The notes under the pieces were generated by a model. That model saw nothing but the letters and a program-made list of their open reading frames with translations, did no database searches and was not told the origin of the DNA. From the NCBI RefSeq assembly GCF_001955695.1, contig NZ_CP019236.1, positions 1,178,001 to 1,242,000 of the forward strand: 64,000 nucleotides of DNA, read 5' to 3'. Below, in pieces: positions 18,638 through 27,745 of the stretch (position 1 is its first letter; the number at the start of each line of letters is the position of its first letter). The DNA is from Rhodoferax koreense (GTDB taxonomy: Bacteria; Pseudomonadota; Gammaproteobacteria; Burkholderiales; Burkholderiaceae_C). Made by a program: the position numbers and the translations under genes.

Positions 18638-19501
18638 ATGTCACCCTTGAATCGATCATTGACGGGCCGGTGGCGGCTGATCCCGGCCGCGGGGCTGCTG
18701 GCCGTGAGCCTGCTGGCCTGTGCTGCCGGTCCGAAACCCTCTTCTCCTGCTTCTGGAGCCGCCATGACCAGCCCACCCGCCACCAGCGCCGACTGGATGC
18801 CGCTGTTGCAGGCGCAGCGCTGGCGGCTCGAATCGGCCACGGACGCCACCGGCCGGCCCATCGCCGCGCTCGCGCCGCGTGCGGACCGTCCGCTGCTGTT
18901 GAGCTTCGAGCCCGAAGGCCGCCTCGGCGTGCGCGGCGGGTGCAACCAGATGAGCGGAGCGTATACGGTGAGCGATGGCGGCGCGCTCGCCGTCTCGCAA
19001 CTGATGTCCACGCGCATGGCCTGCGCGCCGGCGCTGATGCAGGTCGACGCCACGCTCTCGTCCTTGCTGGCGCAGCCGGTGCAACTGGCGCTGGTGGCCG
19101 CATCGGCGGCTGAGGCGCCGAAGCTGCGTTTGACCACAGCCAACCAGACCGCCCTGGTCTTCGTCGGCCAGCCGACGAGCGAGACCCGCTACGGCGGCCC
19201 GGCGACGCTGGTGTTCATGGAGGTGGCCGCCAGGCAGGTGGCGTGTTCGCATCCGCTTATCCCCAACGCACGCTGCCTGCAGGTGCGCGAGCGCAGCTAC
19301 GACGCGCAGGGCCGCTCCACGGGCACGCCAGGGCCCTGGCAGCCGCTTTACGGCGAGATCGAGGGCTACACCCACACCGAGGGCGTTCGCAACGTGCTGC
19401 GGGTCAAGCGCTTCCAGCGCGCCGGGCCGGTGCCCGCGGACGCGTCGGCCACCGTGCTGGTGCTCGATCTGGTCGTCGAGACCGAAGCCACGCCGTCTTG
19501 A
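18638..19501 (+). CDS. lipoprotein with META (HslJ) and DUF4377 domains
   Basis: 287 residues from ATG 18638, preceded by a purine-rich GAGAGGAAAAA. The start has a lipoprotein signal (basic start, hydrophobic core, lipobox SLLAC), so the mature protein should be lipid-anchored at about residue 25. Residues about 48-160 form a META domain, as in E. coli heat-shock protein HslJ: QRWRLES, then LSFEPEGRLGVRGGCNQMSGAY and STRMAC. The C-terminal part resembles DUF4377, with VACSHPLIPNARCLQVRE and GEIEGYTHTEGVRNVLRVKRF. META domains are linked to envelope stress or antibiotic tolerance; no reaction is known. The stop overlaps the next gene by one base (TGATG). Confidence 0.85.
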   Translation: MSPLNRSLTGRWRLIPAAGLLAVSLLACAAGPKPSSPASGAAMTSPPATSADWMPLLQAQRWRLESATDATGRPIAALAPRADRPLLLSFEPEGRLGVRGGCNQMSGAYTVSDGGALAVSQLMSTRMACAPALMQVDATLSSLLAQPVQLALVAASAAEAPKLRLTTANQTALVFVGQPTSETRYGGPATLVFMEVAARQVACSHPLIPNARCLQVRERSYDAQGRSTGTPGPWQPLYGEIEGYTHTEGVRNVLRVKRFQRAGPVPADASATVLVLDLVVETEATPS

Positions 19502-19725
19502 TGACGGTCATCGACTGGGCGAACGCCCCGATCACCGGTGTGGTGGACGCCCGTCAGATGTTCGATGCGCTGCAGGCGCGCGCCGCAACCGCCGGCCTGG
19601 CCCTGCGCGCACCGCCGCCGGAGCCCAGCAGTTGCTGCGGCCGCGGCTGCAACGGCTGCGTGTGGGAAGGGTATTACGCCGCCGTCGCCTACTGGCGCGA
19701 CGAGGCGCTGCTCATGCTGGACTGA
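19501..19725 (+). CDS. oxidoreductase-like N-terminal domain protein (Oxidored-like, PF09791 type)
   Basis: 74 residues starting at ATG 19501, which shares its A with the stop of the lipoprotein gene (TGATG), so it is translated by coupling. The core is a proline-rich stretch followed by the four-cysteine motif SCCGRGCNGCVWEGYY (residues about 43-58), typical of the short Oxidored-like domain also found in some eukaryotic mitochondrial proteins. The cysteines suggest metal or iron-sulphur binding, but I know of no demonstrated activity. It converges with gshA. Confidence 0.8.
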   Translation: MTVIDWANAPITGVVDARQMFDALQARAATAGLALRAPPPEPSSCCGRGCNGCVWEGYYAAVAYWRDEALLMLD

Positions 19726-19735
19726 ACGCCCGCGC

Positions 19736-21361
19736 TCAGTGCACGGGCGCCGTGGCCTTCACGGACGTGGAGGCCGTGTCCGGACCCACCTTCTGCGCGG
19801 CCTGGCGCGGCTTCAGGCCGAGACGGCCGGGCGACAGGTATTGCGTGAGGTAGATGTCGAAGGGCATGGTGTCGGCGCCTTCGATGGCCTTCTGCTCTTC
19901 GACCGACTGCGCCGACATGGCGCTGAAGCGGGCCTGTTGCGCTGCGCTGAAAGGCTCGGCGAGCAGGGCGGCACGGGTCTGGGCCGAGCGCGCACGCGTG
20001 TAGTCGATGAACGAGCCGTCGAAGTCCTGCTGCATCGCCTTCAGCACACGCGCCGAGGCCAGGCTGTCGGGATCGCCGAGCGCCGCGGTGGCGGCCTGCA
20101 GCGCTTCGCTGTAGAGGCGCACACCATGCGCGGCATCCAGTGCGGCGGCGATCGGCGCGCATTGCGCGACCAGTTCGCGGCCCCAATCGGTCAGCGGCAC
20201 TTCCTGGCCGCCGCGTTCGAGCAGCAGGCCAGGCTCGCGGCCACGCGCGGCCACGCGGTGCTGGTTGCGCGCCAGGGCGGCGATCTCCTCGGGCGAATCG
20301 GGCGGGCTGTCGGACAGCAGGCAGTGCAGCAGGAACACGTCGATGAAGCGCATGGTCTGGGCGTTGATGCCAATGGGCTCGAACGGATCCAGGTCGAGCA
20401 GGCGCACTTCCACGTATTCGACGCCGCGTTCGCGCAGCGCATGCAGCGGCCGCTCGCCGGGGAAGATCACGCGCTTCGGACGGATCGTGCCGTAGAACTC
20501 GTTCTCGATCTGCAGCAGGCTGGTGCCGAGCTGGTTGTAGTCGCCGCCGGGGTTCTTCACGCCGACCTTGGTGTAGGCCGGATAGGGCCGCGTCAGCGCC
20601 TCCTGCAGCGAGGCGCCGTAGCCGTCCAGGCTGTTGTAGCTCACCGCCAGCGAGGCCTGCGCGTCGCTCTGGTAGCCGAGCCGGCCCATGCGCAGCGAGG
20701 TGCCGTGCGGCATGTACATGGTGTTCTCGTTCAGCGCCTGCAACTCGTGCTGGCGCCCGGCGACGAAGCTCGAACACACGGCCGGCGAGGCGCCGAACAG
20801 GTACAGCAGCAAGAAGGCATGACGGCGGAAATTGCGGATCAGGCCGAAGTAGTCTTCACTCGACACGCCAGGCAGCGACCAGTTGTAGTGGATGCCTGAA
20901 ATCGTCTGCATGCGTCGGCCATAGCGGTGGCCCAGGCCCATGCGGTAGACGCTCTTGGCGCGGCCGACGTTGGAACTGCCGTAGCGGCCGAGCGGGATGG
21001 TCTCGTCGGTGGGCAGGCCGCAGGGCATGCTCGATACCCACAGCATCTCGTCGCCCATGGCCTCGAGCGTCTTGTAGGTGAACTGGTGCACTTCCTTCAG
21101 TTCGGCCAGGCAGGCTTCGACGTCGGCATGCACGCCGGTGATGAGTTCCACCTGCGACTCGCTGAAATCGGTGGTGATGTGCGGATGGGTCAGGGCGGAG
21201 CCGAGCGCTTCCGGGTGCGGCGTGAGCGCGAGGCTGCCGTCCGGCTTGGCACGCAGGCTTTCTTTCTCGATGCCGCGGCGGATGCCCTGCAGGGCGCCCG
21301 GCGCGAGCGCGGCGAGGCGTTGCGGCAGGGAGGCGCTGGCGGGCGCGGACGGACTGTTCAT
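19736..21361 (-). CDS. gshA: glutamate-cysteine ligase (proteobacterial GshA)
   Basis: First enzyme of glutathione synthesis: joins glutamate and cysteine through the gamma-carboxylate using ATP. 541 residues from ATG 21361 (E. coli GshA is 518). Motifs of the enterobacterial-type family are visible: GIEKESLR in the N-terminal region, TTDFSESQVELIT, GLGHRYGRRMQTISGIHYN, NSLDGYGASLQEAL, QIENEFYGTIRPKR and VEYVEVRLLDLDPF. The frame stays open upstream to 21586 but that extension is not family-like and has no ribosome-binding site. It is divergent from the Nudix gene across about 215 bp. Well supported. Confidence 0.95.
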   Translation of the reverse strand: MNSPSAPASASLPQRLAALAPGALQGIRRGIEKESLRAKPDGSLALTPHPEALGSALTHPHITTDFSESQVELITGVHADVEACLAELKEVHQFTYKTLEAMGDEMLWVSSMPCGLPTDETIPLGRYGSSNVGRAKSVYRMGLGHRYGRRMQTISGIHYNWSLPGVSSEDYFGLIRNFRRHAFLLLYLFGASPAVCSSFVAGRQHELQALNENTMYMPHGTSLRMGRLGYQSDAQASLAVSYNSLDGYGASLQEALTRPYPAYTKVGVKNPGGDYNQLGTSLLQIENEFYGTIRPKRVIFPGERPLHALRERGVEYVEVRLLDLDPFEPIGINAQTMRFIDVFLLHCLLSDSPPDSPEEIAALARNQHRVAARGREPGLLLERGGQEVPLTDWGRELVAQCAPIAAALDAAHGVRLYSEALQAATAALGDPDSLASARVLKAMQQDFDGSFIDYTRARSAQTRAALLAEPFSAAQQARFSAMSAQSVEEQKAIEGADTMPFDIYLTQYLSPGRLGLKPRQAAQKVGPDTASTSVKATAPVH

Positions 21362-21575
21362 CTTGTTATGGCCTGTAAATCGGGATGGGCGGGAAGTTAA
21401 CACAGGCCGGCCGGCGCTGCTGGCGCGCCCGCGCAGCCCCTGCACCAGGGCGGCGTGATGGGGGCGGATACTGCAGGAACGGCGGCCTTGGGTTAGGCCT
21501 CGGGTTCGGCACACGCAACGCCCGTGACTCTGATAGCCTTGCAGGAGGTCGATCCCTCCCCAACCCGCAAAGCCC

Positions 21576-22451
21576 ATGGAACTCAACTACAGCGTCGTCC
21601 ACACCCCCCCGCGCGCGGCTGCCAGCGTCGTGCTGCTGCGCGATGGCCCGCTCGGGCTGGAAGTGTTCCTGGTGCAGCGCCACGGCGCGTCCGAAGTGCT
21701 CGGCGGCGCGTATGTGTTCCCTGGCGGCAAGCTGGATGCGGAAGATGCCGAGCCCGAACTGCTGGCCGCGCTCGACCGGCCGCTCGATCGACTGCACGCG
21801 GCCATGGGTGAACCCGACATCGACGCCGCCACCGCCGCGGCCCTGCACGTGGCGGCGCTGCGGGAAGTGTTCGAGGAGTCCGGCGTGTTGTTCGCGCGCC
21901 CGGGCACGCTGGCCGAAGTCGGCAACGCGGCGGCCCTGCTGCGCGAAGGCACGCCGTTCAATGCCGCGCTGGTGCAGCTCGGCCTGCGGCTGCAGACGGC
22001 GGCCGTGCTGCCCTGGTCGCGCTGGGTCACGCCGACCTCGCCCTCCGTGATGAACAAACGCTTCGACACGCGCTTCTTCGTGGCTGCCGTGCCGGAGGGC
22101 CAGGCGGCGGTGCACGACAACCACGAGGCGGTGCACAGCCTCTGGCTGCCGCCGCGTGTGGCGCTCGAACAATACTGGGACGGTGCGATCGACCTCGCGC
22201 CGCCGCAGATCATGAGCCTGGCGCATCTGGCGCGCCACGCCACGTTGGAGACCGTGTTCGCCGAGGCGCGCGCACGGCGCCCACCCGTGATCCAGCCCGA
22301 GCCCTTCGACGACGAGGGCGTCCGCACGATCTGCTACCCGGGCGATCCGCGCCACAGCATCGCGGCGCGCGCCTTGCCCGGGCCGACCCGCCTGCGTTAC
22401 CGCAACAAACGTTTCGAGCCGGTCGAAGGCTTCGAGGCCCTGTTCAACTGA
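21576..22451 (+). CDS. Nudix hydrolase, NUDT19-like with split Nudix box
   Basis: 291 residues from ATG 21576. The Nudix box is present but split: VFPGGKLDAED is separated by about 45 residues from ALREVFEESGVLF, an arrangement seen in NUDT19-type proteins, which cleave CoA and CoA-ester diphosphates. The two glutamates of REVFEE should bind the catalytic metal. Substrate is inferred from that architecture only. The next gene, 12 nt downstream, is a second Nudix hydrolase (nudC), so the pair is likely co-transcribed. A short hairpin (GGAGG/CCTCC, 21544-21559) lies in its leader. Confidence 0.85.
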   Translation: MELNYSVVHTPPRAAASVVLLRDGPLGLEVFLVQRHGASEVLGGAYVFPGGKLDAEDAEPELLAALDRPLDRLHAAMGEPDIDAATAAALHVAALREVFEESGVLFARPGTLAEVGNAAALLREGTPFNAALVQLGLRLQTAAVLPWSRWVTPTSPSVMNKRFDTRFFVAAVPEGQAAVHDNHEAVHSLWLPPRVALEQYWDGAIDLAPPQIMSLAHLARHATLETVFAEARARRPPVIQPEPFDDEGVRTICYPGDPRHSIAARALPGPTRLRYRNKRFEPVEGFEALFN

Positions 22452-22463
22452 AGTGCCGACACC

Positions 22464-23279
22464 ATGCTCAAGACCCCGCCTTCTTTCGTGCCCCTGCTCA
22501 CGGCACCCGATCTGGCCGAACATCCCGCGCCGCTGAATTTCGTCTTTCGTGGCGATGAACTGCTGGTGCGGCAGGATGCAGCGGAACTGCCAGCCGCGTT
22601 CGAGCCGGTGCCCGATGCCTTCCTGCCCGTGGGTGTGCTCGAAGGGCGTTATGCCCGTGCCACGTGGCTGGCGCGCGAGGCCGTCGCGCCAGAGGGGTTC
22701 GAATTCCGCAAGCTGCGTTCGCTTTTCGGCGTGATGGACGAGGGCTTGGTGGCGGTGGCCGGACGCGCCTACCAGATCGCCGAGTGGGCGCGTACCCACC
22801 GTTTCTGCGGCGCCTGCGCCACCCCGACCGAGAGGGTGGCCGGGGAACGCTGTGCGCGTTGCCCGGCCTGCGGCATGGTGGCCTATCCGCGCATTTCGCC
22901 GGCCATGATGGTGCTGATCAAGAAAGGCGAGGCCGTGCTGCTGGCGCGCCACCTGCATCATCCGGCGCAGTTCTTCACCGCGCTCGCCGGTTTCGTCGAA
23001 GCCGGTGAGTCGATCGAGGAAACCGTGCACCGCGAGGTGTACGAGGAAGTCGGCCTCAGGGTGCGCGACGTGGCTTATTTCGGCAGCCAGCCCTGGCCTT
23101 TTCCGCATTCACTGATGCTGGCCTTCACGGCGGAATACGAGAGCGGCGAGATCCGCGTGGATGAAAACGAGATTGCCGAAGCCGGCTGGTTCGGCCCCGG
23201 CGATGTGATGCCCAAATATCCGCCGCGCGGGTTTTCGATCGCCGGGGAGTTGATCCACGCGCACCTGCCGCGCGGCTGA
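22464..23279 (+). CDS. nudC: NAD(+) diphosphatase / RNA NAD-decapping hydrolase NudC
   Basis: Splits NAD(H) into NMN(H) and AMP and removes the NAD cap from RNA 5' ends. 271 residues from ATG 22464. The order of parts is that of NudC: an N-terminal domain, a zinc ribbon (Cys115, Cys118, Cys133, Cys136), then the Nudix domain with GFVEAGESIEETVHREVYEEVGL and the diagnostic SQPWPFPHSLM motif that reads the nicotinamide side. Close to the usual length (E. coli 257). Tandem with the NUDT19-like Nudix gene. Confidence 0.95.
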   Translation: MLKTPPSFVPLLTAPDLAEHPAPLNFVFRGDELLVRQDAAELPAAFEPVPDAFLPVGVLEGRYARATWLAREAVAPEGFEFRKLRSLFGVMDEGLVAVAGRAYQIAEWARTHRFCGACATPTERVAGERCARCPACGMVAYPRISPAMMVLIKKGEAVLLARHLHHPAQFFTALAGFVEAGESIEETVHREVYEEVGLRVRDVAYFGSQPWPFPHSLMLAFTAEYESGEIRVDENEIAEAGWFGPGDVMPKYPPRGFSIAGELIHAHLPRG

Positions 23280-23287
23280 GGCCGGGA

Positions 23288-23656
23288 TCAGAGGCCGGGT
23301 TCGGCTTCCAGCGTGCCATCCTTGCGGATCGAGCCGTGGTCGCGGTGGTCCTTCAAGCGGCCCAGCGTGCTGTCCAGCAGCCGCTTGAGTTTGCCGCTGG
23401 CGCCGCGGAAGGCTTCGTCCTGCGTGGCGCCATGGTGCGTCACGGCGACGGGTTGGTGGTGCGTGAGACGGGCTTCCATGGCGCAGCGTTTGTCGCTGCC
23501 GCCGGCCTTGTCGCCGTTCTCGTCGCTGAGATGGACCTCGACGCGGGTCAGTTCACCCTTGAAATGGCTCAGGGTTTCGGTCAGCTCGGCCTGTGCCCAG
23601 CGTTCCAGTGTTTCCTTGTTTTCGATCCCATTGCCGGTGTTGACTTGGATTTGCAT
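23288..23656 (-). CDS. HPF/RaiA-family ribosome-associated protein
   Basis: 122 residues from ATG 23656, preceded by a strong AAAGGAGA. The frame extends to 23722 without a better start. The sequence has the pattern of short hibernation factors: MQIQVNTGNGIENKETLERW, a beta strand with VEVHLSDENGDK, then CAMEARLTHHQPVAVTHHG and a helix ending in KLKRLLDSTLGRL. HPF/RaiA proteins bind the 30S decoding site and silence or dimerise ribosomes in slow growth. It lacks the long C-terminal tail that dimerises ribosomes in other bacteria. Family firm; which subtype is not clear. Confidence 0.82.
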   Translation of the reverse strand: MQIQVNTGNGIENKETLERWAQAELTETLSHFKGELTRVEVHLSDENGDKAGGSDKRCAMEARLTHHQPVAVTHHGATQDEAFRGASGKLKRLLDSTLGRLKDHRDHGSIRKDGTLEAEPGL

Positions 23657-23831
23657 AGGTCTCCTTTCGGTGAATGAACCGCCTGCGCTGGTCAAAGGCG
23701 CGCGATGGCGGCACGGAGACACAGTGTGCGCCCGAACGCCCGCGGCGGGGCGTAGGACAGGTGCGGAAACCGCGCGCCGCGTATGTCAATGCAAGGTCAA
23801 TGGAAGAGGCAACCGCTTGTAACCGGCATGG

Positions 23832-24794
23832 TCATTCCGGATCGGCTGAGTCTGCCGGATTGGGCGCGGCGGGCGCACCGCGCTGCTTGCGGCGGTCCTT
23901 CTTCGCCTGGCGTTGGGCGTCGGCCAGTTGCCCGGCGGCCAGCCACTGGGCGAATTCCTCCGGCGTTTCCAGCGTGATGCGGCCCAGCGTGCCGGCGCGG
24001 AATTCGTAAATCACGATCTCCGCCGCCTTCTGCAGGTTCACCCGGCCGCCGCCGAGCAGCGTGCCGCGTTTGCGGCCGATCTCGGTAAGCAGCGCCTCTT
24101 CGTCCTGGCCCTCGAAGACCTCGGCCGCACCGAGCCGGTAGCGCGCCTGCAGCAGCCCGAAATAGCTGCGCCGCAGCACGGCCAGCAGTTCCTGCGCCAC
24201 TTCCTCTTCCTCATACGCGTTGCGGCCCACGGCGCCGCTGGCGGCCAGGTGGTAGCCGCTTTGCGGCACGATGATGCGCGGCCACAGCATGCCTGGGGTG
24301 TCGTAGAGGTAGAAGTCGTCGGCGATGGTGATGCGCTGCTCGAGCCGCGTGATGCCGGCCTCGTCCCCGGTCTTGGCCGCGCGTTTGCCCTTGAGCGTGT
24401 TGATCAGCGTGGACTTGCCCACGTTGGGAATGCCGCAGACCAGCACGCGCATCGGCTTGGCCATGCCGCCGCGGTTCGGCGCGAGCCCGTGGCAGGCCTG
24501 CACCAGGCGTTGCGCGGGCGCGGGCTCGCTCGCGTCCAGCGCGATCGCCTGCGTGCCGGGCAGCGCGTTGTAGTGGGCCATCCACAACGCGGTGCGTGCC
24601 GGGTCCGCCAGGTCCTGCTTGTTGAGCACCTTGAGCGCGGGTTTGCCCAGCGTGAGCTCGGCCAGCATCGGGTTGGCGCTGGAGCCGGGCAGGCGGGCGT
24701 CGAGCAGTTCGATCACCACGTCGATTTCCTTGACGCGGTCGATGACGGCTTTCTTGGTCACGTGCATGTGACCGGGGAACCATTGGATGGCCAT
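23832..24794 (-). CDS. circularly permuted ribosome-biogenesis GTPase (RbgA/YlqF-like)
   Basis: 320 residues from ATG 24794. The GTPase motifs come in the permuted order of the YlqF/YawG family: G4 NKQD at 58-61, then G1 GIPNVGKST at 121-129 and G3 DTPG further on. The N-terminal WFPGHMHVTKKAV and DARLPGSSANPML are typical of RbgA. RbgA assists late 50S assembly in Bacillus; in betaproteobacteria the role is inferred. The C-terminus is a lysine/arginine-rich tail (AKKDRRKQRG) that could bind RNA. Its upstream 240 bp, shared with the divergent EAL gene, includes an AT-rich patch near 24895-24930. Confidence 0.9.
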   Translation of the reverse strand: MAIQWFPGHMHVTKKAVIDRVKEIDVVIELLDARLPGSSANPMLAELTLGKPALKVLNKQDLADPARTALWMAHYNALPGTQAIALDASEPAPAQRLVQACHGLAPNRGGMAKPMRVLVCGIPNVGKSTLINTLKGKRAAKTGDEAGITRLEQRITIADDFYLYDTPGMLWPRIIVPQSGYHLAASGAVGRNAYEEEEVAQELLAVLRRSYFGLLQARYRLGAAEVFEGQDEEALLTEIGRKRGTLLGGGRVNLQKAAEIVIYEFRAGTLGRITLETPEEFAQWLAAGQLADAQRQAKKDRRKQRGAPAAPNPADSADPE

Positions 24795-25036
24795 GGATGG
24801 AGTCGGTTGATCTGGTCAGCGATTGTCGCGGAGCGCGCGGCCCGTGCGCGCCCGAGGACCGGATCAATTTTTAACAACCAGGTTGGACTGTATGCATGTA
24901 AAAATATGAATTAGGATTCAATACAAATCATCTCGATGGGCGCTGCGGTTGTACATGGCCCAGCTGGGCCTTTCGCCGGCGGCGCAATCGGCTCGGCGGT
25001 AGCGCGGCGTCACCATTGAAACAGGGGAGACGGTCC

Positions 25037-27061
25037 ATGTGGCAACAGATATTCGGGAATCTGGGGGAGGGCTGGGGCCGGCAGGGCGGCGGCATTCCCG
25101 CGCTGCTGCTGCACACGGCGGCGGTCGCTGGCTGGCTGCCGACGCTGCTTTGGTGGGTCCAGAAAACCCCTAGGTCCCGCCTGCACGCAGAACGGTACGT
25201 GCAGGCCGGCTACGGCCTCGCATTCGGGCTGTGCGCCGTGTTGTTCATTGCACTGGCCACCCAGACACCGGACCTGCTGACTTCGCGCTGGCCGTTGTGT
25301 GTGAGCGGCGATCTGGTGTTCCTGGCCGGCCTGCTTGGCGGCTGGCTGGGTGGCGGCATCGGCCTCTCGGGCGTGGCGCTGGCGGGTCTGCTGTTCGGTG
25401 AATTCGGCGGTGCGGGACTGTGGGCCTCCAGCGTCATGGCCTTCGCAGGCGCCTCGATGCACCGGTGGCTCGAGCGGCGGCCGGCTCGGCATTTGGGCCA
25501 TCGCACGCTCCTGGCCGTCTGGCTGGCGGCGCTGCTGGCCGGGCTCTGTGCGGCGGTGTGGCCGGCCTGGATGGACCGGATGTCGGTCAGTCGCTTGTCG
25601 GCCGATCCTTTTTTCCTGCGCTTGGCCTATGCACCACTGTCCTTCGTCGTGCTCGGCGGCGTCCTGCTGCTGCGCCGGCACGAAGCGCGTGAGCAGGCAC
25701 AGGCCGGCACCGAGCCCTTGACCGGACTGCCCAACCGCCGCGCGCTGCACGCCTGCCTGGACGGCCTGCTGGCGCAGGCGCCCGATGCCCCCAATACGCT
25801 GATCACGCTCGAGATCGACAACCTGGGCGACATGGTGCGCTTGCACGGCCACGCCTGGCCCGACGACTTCTGGCGACAGTTCGTCCCGATGCTGTGCACC
25901 CACCGGTTGGCCGCGCCGCTGATGCCCTACCAACCCGCGGCCTTCATGTTCAGCGACCTGGTGCTGGCCATCGTGCTCAAGGGCGTGTCGATCGAGACGG
26001 TGCAACGCAGCGGGCTGGCCGAAGCGTTTTTCAACGACCTGGCCGAGCACCTGCGCAGCACCCGGCCCGGCCTCGTTGCGCCCCGGCTGCGCATGGGCGT
26101 TGCGATGGCGAGCCTGCCCGCCGCGGGAGGGCCGCGCGGGGAGTTCGAAGGCGGCTCGGGTCCTGCGGTGTCCATCCTGCGCGACCTCCATCTCGCGCTG
26201 CAGGGCGACTCGCGTTCGCTGCGGTATTTCTACCGTTCGTTCGCCGAAAAGGCCGAACTCGACGAGCAGCTGCGCGAGATGCTGATCGGCTGGATCGGCG
26301 CCGGCCGCGCGCCGTTGCACTTCCAGCCCAAGTGCCAGCTGCATACGGGCGAGATCATCGGTGCCGAAGCCCTGCTGCGCGCGCTGGACGTGCGGGGTGG
26401 CGAGGTGGCGCCGGCGCACATGCTCGAGGTGGCTGCGCGCAACCACCTGCTGGTCGAATTCGAATGGTGCACCATCGAGACCGTGGTGCAGGCCATCGAC
26501 CGCTGCCTGCGCGCCGGCCGGCCGACGCCGTTGGCGGTGAACGTGTCGGCCGCGTCCATCGCCGTGCCGGGTTTCGGGCAGCGGCTGCTGGCGCTGCTGC
26601 GCGAGCGTGGCACGCCGTGCCGGATGCTGGCGGTGGAAATCACCGAGAACAGCCCGGTGCCCGACATCGACACCGTGGCCGACAGCCTGCTGGCGCTGCA
26701 TGCGGCCGGCGTGCGACTGTCGCTCGACGACTTCGGCACGGGTTATTCGGCCCTGTCGATGCTCGCCAGGTTTCCGTTCAACGAAGTCAAGATCGACCAT
26801 GCCATGGTGGCGCGGCTCGAGCAGCCGCGCATGCGTGCGGCGGTCTCACTGGCGTATGAAAGTGCCCGCCGCTACAGCGCGACGCTGGTGGCCGAAGGGG
26901 TGGAAACCCGGCAGCAGCTCGACACCTTGCTCGAACTCGGCGTGACCCGGGGCCAGGGCTATTTCTTCGCGCCGGCCATGCCGATCGAAGACCTGCTCGC
27001 TTCGGAGCGTTTCATGCCCTTCGACCTGACGCAGCCCGACCGCGCCCAGGCGCTGGCCTGA
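25037..27061 (+). CDS. membrane-bound c-di-GMP phosphodiesterase (EAL) with degenerate GGDEF
   Basis: 674 residues from ATG 25037, behind GGGGAGA; a TTG at 25016 is less likely. The first 220 residues hold about six membrane spans resembling the 5TMR-LYT or MASE sensory type. Next is a decayed GGDEF domain: it keeps the LTGLPNRRALHACLD entry motif but has no GGDEF signature or I-site. The C-terminal EAL domain looks complete: GAEALLRALD, VNVSAASIAVPGF, EITENSPVP, LDDFGTGYSALSML, EVKIDHAMV, VAEGVETRQQL and GQGYFF. It probably hydrolyses c-di-GMP in response to a membrane signal. The gene ends 2 bp from the convergent neighbour. Confidence 0.88.
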   Translation: MWQQIFGNLGEGWGRQGGGIPALLLHTAAVAGWLPTLLWWVQKTPRSRLHAERYVQAGYGLAFGLCAVLFIALATQTPDLLTSRWPLCVSGDLVFLAGLLGGWLGGGIGLSGVALAGLLFGEFGGAGLWASSVMAFAGASMHRWLERRPARHLGHRTLLAVWLAALLAGLCAAVWPAWMDRMSVSRLSADPFFLRLAYAPLSFVVLGGVLLLRRHEAREQAQAGTEPLTGLPNRRALHACLDGLLAQAPDAPNTLITLEIDNLGDMVRLHGHAWPDDFWRQFVPMLCTHRLAAPLMPYQPAAFMFSDLVLAIVLKGVSIETVQRSGLAEAFFNDLAEHLRSTRPGLVAPRLRMGVAMASLPAAGGPRGEFEGGSGPAVSILRDLHLALQGDSRSLRYFYRSFAEKAELDEQLREMLIGWIGAGRAPLHFQPKCQLHTGEIIGAEALLRALDVRGGEVAPAHMLEVAARNHLLVEFEWCTIETVVQAIDRCLRAGRPTPLAVNVSAASIAVPGFGQRLLALLRERGTPCRMLAVEITENSPVPDIDTVADSLLALHAAGVRLSLDDFGTGYSALSMLARFPFNEVKIDHAMVARLEQPRMRAAVSLAYESARRYSATLVAEGVETRQQLDTLLELGVTRGQGYFFAPAMPIEDLLASERFMPFDLTQPDRAQALA

Positions 27062-27063
27062 GG

Positions 27064-27615
27064 CTAAGCCGCGCGTCGGGCGCGGGCGCGGGCGAACGCC
27101 GTGCGCCGCCGCACCGCGGGCCTGGCCGCGGTTTCATCGGCGATCTTCTGCACCCATTCGCCGGAGGTGGCCTCGATGTGGTTGGCCAGGACGTTGGCAG
27201 CCGCGGCGGCGGGGGCGACCACCCGGGCCAGTTTGTCGAGCGCGCCGACGCCGATCTTTTCATCGAAACGCGCGGCATTCGCGGCGGCATGGTGCACGCC
27301 CTGCTGCGCCAATTCGATCACCTTGTCGACCACCGCCTCGGCACCGGCGGTGCTGAGGTCCAGGCTGCGGTGGTAGACGCTGCCGGCCAAGTCATGGGCC
27401 AGCTTGGCGTTGCGGCGGGCCTCGGCGCTCAGCCGGTCATGCGATTGGCCCAGGGCCGCGGACCAGCGCTGTTCGAGGAAATCGGCCATGCGCTCGCCAC
27501 CGATGCGATAGGCCTGCACCAGGTTCTTCACCGTCACCCCGTAGGCGGTGATCAGCTCGGCGGTGAGGGCGGACACGTCCGGGGTGTCGGACTTGGCGTG
27601 GCTTGTGGTGCGCAT
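27064..27615 (-). CDS. uncharacterised helical basic protein, phasin-like in composition
   Basis: 183 residues from ATG 27615, with GGAG 9 nt upstream. No signal peptide or membrane span. Residues about 15-150 are long amphipathic helices rich in Ala, with few glycines and prolines, reminiscent of phasins (polyhydroxyalkanoate granule proteins), but I see no decisive motif. The last 25 residues are strongly basic, with alternating Arg and Ala, as in histone H1-like tails, so binding to nucleic acid or to a charged surface is possible. No phaC or phaA neighbours are present. Function unknown. Confidence 0.65.
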   Translation of the reverse strand: MRTTSHAKSDTPDVSALTAELITAYGVTVKNLVQAYRIGGERMADFLEQRWSAALGQSHDRLSAEARRNAKLAHDLAGSVYHRSLDLSTAGAEAVVDKVIELAQQGVHHAAANAARFDEKIGVGALDKLARVVAPAAAAANVLANHIEATSGEWVQKIADETAARPAVRRRTAFARARARRAA

Positions 27616-27745
27616 GGGGGCTCCAGACGAAAACGATGTCCGATTTTCGGCGTTCGCGTTAGTTGCCGCGCCCTAATCGCTTGTTACAGTGCCAGCCCTT
27701 GCAGGGCCTGCGTGGGCCGCTTCGGAATGCATAGCGGCAGCAAAC

